Assembly: GCA_017354095.1 (NCBI GenBank)
Contig: JAFMRP010000152.1
Coordinates: forward strand, 1-8,692
DNA from: Ktedonobacteraceae bacterium
GTDB taxonomy: Bacteria; Chloroflexota; Ktedonobacteria; Ktedonobacterales; Ktedonobacteraceae
DNA: 8,692 bases
Direction of reading: 5' to 3'
This document shows, one piece after another, positions 6,780-8,692 of this stretch. The notes under the pieces were generated by a model. That model had not been told where the DNA came from and made no database searches. It worked only from the letters and a program-made list of their open reading frames with translations. The first letter of the stretch is position 1; every line of letters begins with the position of its first letter. The translations under genes were made by a program, and so were the position numbers.

Positions 6780-7361
6780 GTGGAATCACACGGGATTGAT
6801 GCGAGCCTGGGTCTTACTCTTGCGATCGACCTCTTGGAGCACCATCAACAAACGGGCGAGCTACAAGGGACGATCTCGATTACAAAGCTCCTGAAAACGA
6901 AGCGCTACCGGTGCATCATTCAAGTGGAGTATGGTCAGGTGGTATCGTGTACCCTCTTCGATGATCTTGGTCGGAGAAGTGTCGTTGACAAGCGATACCT
7001 CATCCACGTTGATGAAAAGGGTGGGCCATTCGATTGGACATTTTATCCGAGAGAAGAAGCTCTCTCTGCTTCTGCGCCCGTTTTGCACCCGTCTTCTGGA
7101 TTGCCCGTGCCAGTATCGATGGCTGCGTCTACCGTGCGGGATGACGCGGTGCCTGTCCGTCTGGCATCCGAACTGCAGCTCTCCTGGCTCACAACCTGGT
7201 CAGAAAATGATATCCGGTTCTTGCACCAGATCTTCTCACTCGTCAACGGAAGACGCACTATTCGCGATATCAAAGCTCTGATGTTTCGGGTTTCACCAGG
7301 GAGGGCGGAAAAAGCCCTTGTTTTCCTCATCGCGATGAAACAGATTGAAATACGGAACTGA
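6780..7361 (+). CDS. Small two-domain protein, DUF4388 (PATAN)-like N-terminus and winged-helix-like C-terminus
   Basis: The 193-residue soluble protein has two recognisable halves. The N-terminal half (GLTLAIDLLEHHQQTGELQG, then KRYRCIIQVEYGQVVSCTLFDDLG) follows the DUF4388/PATAN pattern: a helix, TGEL, then strands ending in a GQVV(S/A) turn. DUF4388 modules are found in bacterial signalling proteins, often with receiver domains. A Pro/Ser/Val-rich linker follows. The C-terminal 60 residues (NDIRFLHQIFSLVNGRRTIRDIKALM, then EKALVFLIAMKQIEI) match the small helical/winged domain, with an LVNGRRTI signature, that often follows such modules. No catalytic residues are evident, so an adaptor or regulatory role is inferred. 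GTG 6780 was chosen for its GGAGG site; TTG 6768 would add four residues. It ends 33 bases before the next gene, consistent with co-transcription. Family call moderate. Confidence 0.75.
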   Translation: MESHGIDASLGLTLAIDLLEHHQQTGELQGTISITKLLKTKRYRCIIQVEYGQVVSCTLFDDLGRRSVVDKRYLIHVDEKGGPFDWTFYPREEALSASAPVLHPSSGLPVPVSMAASTVRDDAVPVRLASELQLSWLTTWSENDIRFLHQIFSLVNGRRTIRDIKALMFRVSPGRAEKALVFLIAMKQIEIRN

Positions 7362-7394
7362 AATGAAACAGAATCAAAAGAGGGTTGTAACATC

Positions 7395-8426
7395 ATGCAA
7401 GAGAGAAAGTATTCACTTCGAGCCACCAATGACACGAAGTCGCCGCCGTTGAACTTGCTCGACTTCTGGTATCGGCTGGCGGCTCAGCCAGAGTTGCCAA
7501 CGGCTTCGTTCCGAGAACGCGAACTTGCCCGCAAGATGCGCTCTTCGAGTATTGCTATTCTGACCATTTTTATTATTTTTATTCTCTTTCTTCCTGGCTG
7601 CCTGGTTTTTCCCAATCACCTCGTTCTTTACCCCGAATTTGGCATGATGCCAATCTGCCTCATCGCGCTGGTTCTGAATAAACACCGGCATCCCATCCTG
7701 GCAGGGGCGCTGGTCACGTTTTCTTTTGAAGCAGCACTGATATTTGTATGCTTGACTTCGTGGCCGTTTGATACCTCAAACCTGCAACTCTATGAACTGT
7801 TTGTCCTCAGCGAGATCATGGCATTGACCCTGGTATCACCGCGAGGCATGCTGCTGATGGGGGCGTGCAATATCCTCTTTATTCTCTTCGATTTGCTGTT
7901 ACAGCCTCATACACGAGCACTTGACCACGACTTGCAGATCCAATTTGCTGCCATTATGATCATGCCTGTTTCGATTCAGCTGATGGTTGCAGCGGTGGTC
8001 AGTTGGTATGCCAGTAACCAGTTGAAGACGATTCAACAAGCGAATCGCGCTGAGATGGCGGCCCGGTTGGAGCATCAACAGGTGGAACAAAGCAAAAAAG
8101 TGGAGCAAGAGAAGCTGGCATTACAACAACAGATTGAGCAGATCGTAGCAACCCATGCGCAAAGCATGAATACCCATAGCACGTTCAAAATCCCGTTGGG
8201 GTCCTATCCTCCACTGCTCTGGCCCTTGATCAACGCGTTCAATTCGCAGCAAGTGCGGCTCAAGCGTACATGGGAGACGGAAGCGGAACTGCAGAGACTG
8301 CAGCAGGCCATTTTGCAGAGCGCGGATAAAGCTCTGTCTGGACGCCTCGATGTCCATCGGCCAACAGGGACATTGCTGGATTCCTTGCTCTCTGCGTTAA
8401 AGATGTCCAAGTTCACTGGATATTGA
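7395..8426 (+). CDS. Six-helix membrane protein with cytoplasmic coiled coil, receptor-like, no output domain
   Basis: The 343-residue protein starts at ATG 7395, with AGAGGG at 7379-7384 ten bases upstream. A polar N-terminus of about 50 residues precedes about six hydrophobic segments at roughly 51-72, 79-95, 99-120, 131-148, 150-170 and 182-204, with short loops. A long charged, Gln-rich coiled coil (206-255, AARLEHQQVEQSKKVEQEK) follows. The last 70 residues (LLWPLINAFNSQQVRL, ADKALSGRLDVHRPTGTLLDSLLSAL) resemble a HAMP-like or dimerisation helix pair. The layout matches the sensor half of histidine kinases, cyclases or chemoreceptors, but no kinase, GGDEF or methyl-accepting domain follows: the gene stops normally. 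I recognise no named family. With the DUF4388-like gene 33 bases upstream, it may pass a membrane signal to that protein. It could instead be a truncated kinase, but no remnant of one is seen in the 164 bases after it. Confidence 0.85.
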   Translation: MQERKYSLRATNDTKSPPLNLLDFWYRLAAQPELPTASFRERELARKMRSSSIAILTIFIIFILFLPGCLVFPNHLVLYPEFGMMPICLIALVLNKHRHPILAGALVTFSFEAALIFVCLTSWPFDTSNLQLYELFVLSEIMALTLVSPRGMLLMGACNILFILFDLLLQPHTRALDHDLQIQFAAIMIMPVSIQLMVAAVVSWYASNQLKTIQQANRAEMAARLEHQQVEQSKKVEQEKLALQQQIEQIVATHAQSMNTHSTFKIPLGSYPPLLWPLINAFNSQQVRLKRTWETEAELQRLQQAILQSADKALSGRLDVHRPTGTLLDSLLSALKMSKFTGY

Positions 8427-8590
8427 AAGACGCATGCTTTGAGAGTATTTGAATCACAACAGCCTATCAATGCCCAAATAGAGGGTACAATAACAACTGG
8501 GGGATCTGGAGCAGTGCCCTCGATACCTCCATCGTCATCGCATTGCCCAGGTTGAATATGCTATCATCGTAACCAAGCAAAGTCCTGAAG
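8427..8590. other. Short intergenic stretch between the membrane-protein gene and the IS end
   Basis: No terminator hairpin or promoter of convincing quality is visible. Several frames are open for 30-60 codons but lack start codons with ribosome sites. It is possible that the 3' flank of the operon was interrupted by the insertion at 8591. Confidence 0.4.
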
Positions 8591-8692
8591 TGTCTGGAGT
8601 TGACCCAGAAAAAAGTTGTTTTCAAACTCGGAGATTAGCTCATCTTTGTTTCGTGAGCTTGCTCGAAAGCAAGCGGGCTGACATACTGTCAC
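8591..8692 (-). mobile_element. End of an IS3-family insertion sequence running off the right edge
   Basis: The outer boundary is placed at TGTCTGGAGTTGACCCAG (8591-8608). It begins with TG as IS3-family terminal repeats do, and it is followed inward by an A-rich/GTTG stretch and then the C-terminal codons of a minus-strand transposase. The other end lies outside the window, so the inverted-repeat partner and the target duplication cannot be checked. The flanking bases at 8588-8590 are AAG. A related, decayed copy of the same end lies at 469-555 in the same orientation. Confidence 0.55.
8635..8692 (-). pseudogene. IS3-family transposase (OrfB), last residues, apparently interrupted
   Basis: Read on the minus strand, the frame ends QYVSPLAFEQAHETKMS and TAA (8635-8637). 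The (G/Q)YVSPLAFE motif just before the stop is the hallmark C-terminus of IS3-family DDE transposases (normally RRRHSALGYVSPxxFE). The codon immediately upstream, at 8689-8691, is TGA in the same frame, so this copy looks inactivated. Because the window ends one base later, a simple edge effect or a different upstream frame cannot be excluded. The catalytic domain is outside the window. Confidence 0.5.

Noticed and set aside
8657..8674. Perfect 7-base hairpin GCTTGCT-CGAA-AGCAAGC
   Set aside because: It falls inside the transposase tail codons and lacks a T-run, so it is not a terminator. Probably coincidental, although a role in IS expression cannot be excluded.

Overview
The window looks like an accessory stretch of a soil-type Chloroflexota genome, most likely class Ktedonobacteria. 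This is an inference from gene style: a very large MalT-like LuxR regulator with an extra N-terminal domain containing GYWYAYQ and KKYLGK, kinesin-light-chain-type TPR repeats, a FAD oxidoreductase with a GASMAG nucleotide-binding loop, and long gene-poor gaps with insertion-sequence debris. No rRNA, tRNA or CRISPR array was found.

Layout, left to right. (1) Positions 2-409 hold the C-terminal end of a TPR protein whose last repeat is broken. (2) Positions 410-1562 have no convincing intact gene. They contain a decayed insertion-sequence end at 469-555. (3) A well-formed promoter with overlapping inverted repeats (1563-1617) precedes the main gene of the window, a 1044-residue MalT/LuxR-type ATP-dependent transcription activator (1669-4803). 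(4) A 436-base gap (4804-5239) follows, with no clear gene but with an operator-like inverted repeat. (5) Three same-strand genes then form a probable operon: a FAD-dependent oxidoreductase (5240-6670), a small two-domain protein resembling DUF4388/PATAN signalling proteins (6780-7361), and a six-helix membrane protein with a cytoplasmic coiled coil and no catalytic output domain (7395-8426). (6) The right edge (8591-8692) carries the end of an IS3-family element. It shows the C-terminus of its transposase on the minus strand and a TG-starting terminal sequence that matches the debris at 469-489 at 19 of 21 positions.

How the parts may fit together (inference). The large regulator is the kind of protein that senses a ligand through its NTPase and TPR-like modules and activates neighbouring genes. 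The nearest same-strand target is the redox, small signalling and membrane protein cluster downstream. The membrane protein looks like a receptor without an output enzyme, and the DUF4388-like protein is a plausible adaptor. This trio, next to a ligand-type activator, is the best candidate here for an undescribed system, but its function cannot be read from the sequence alone.
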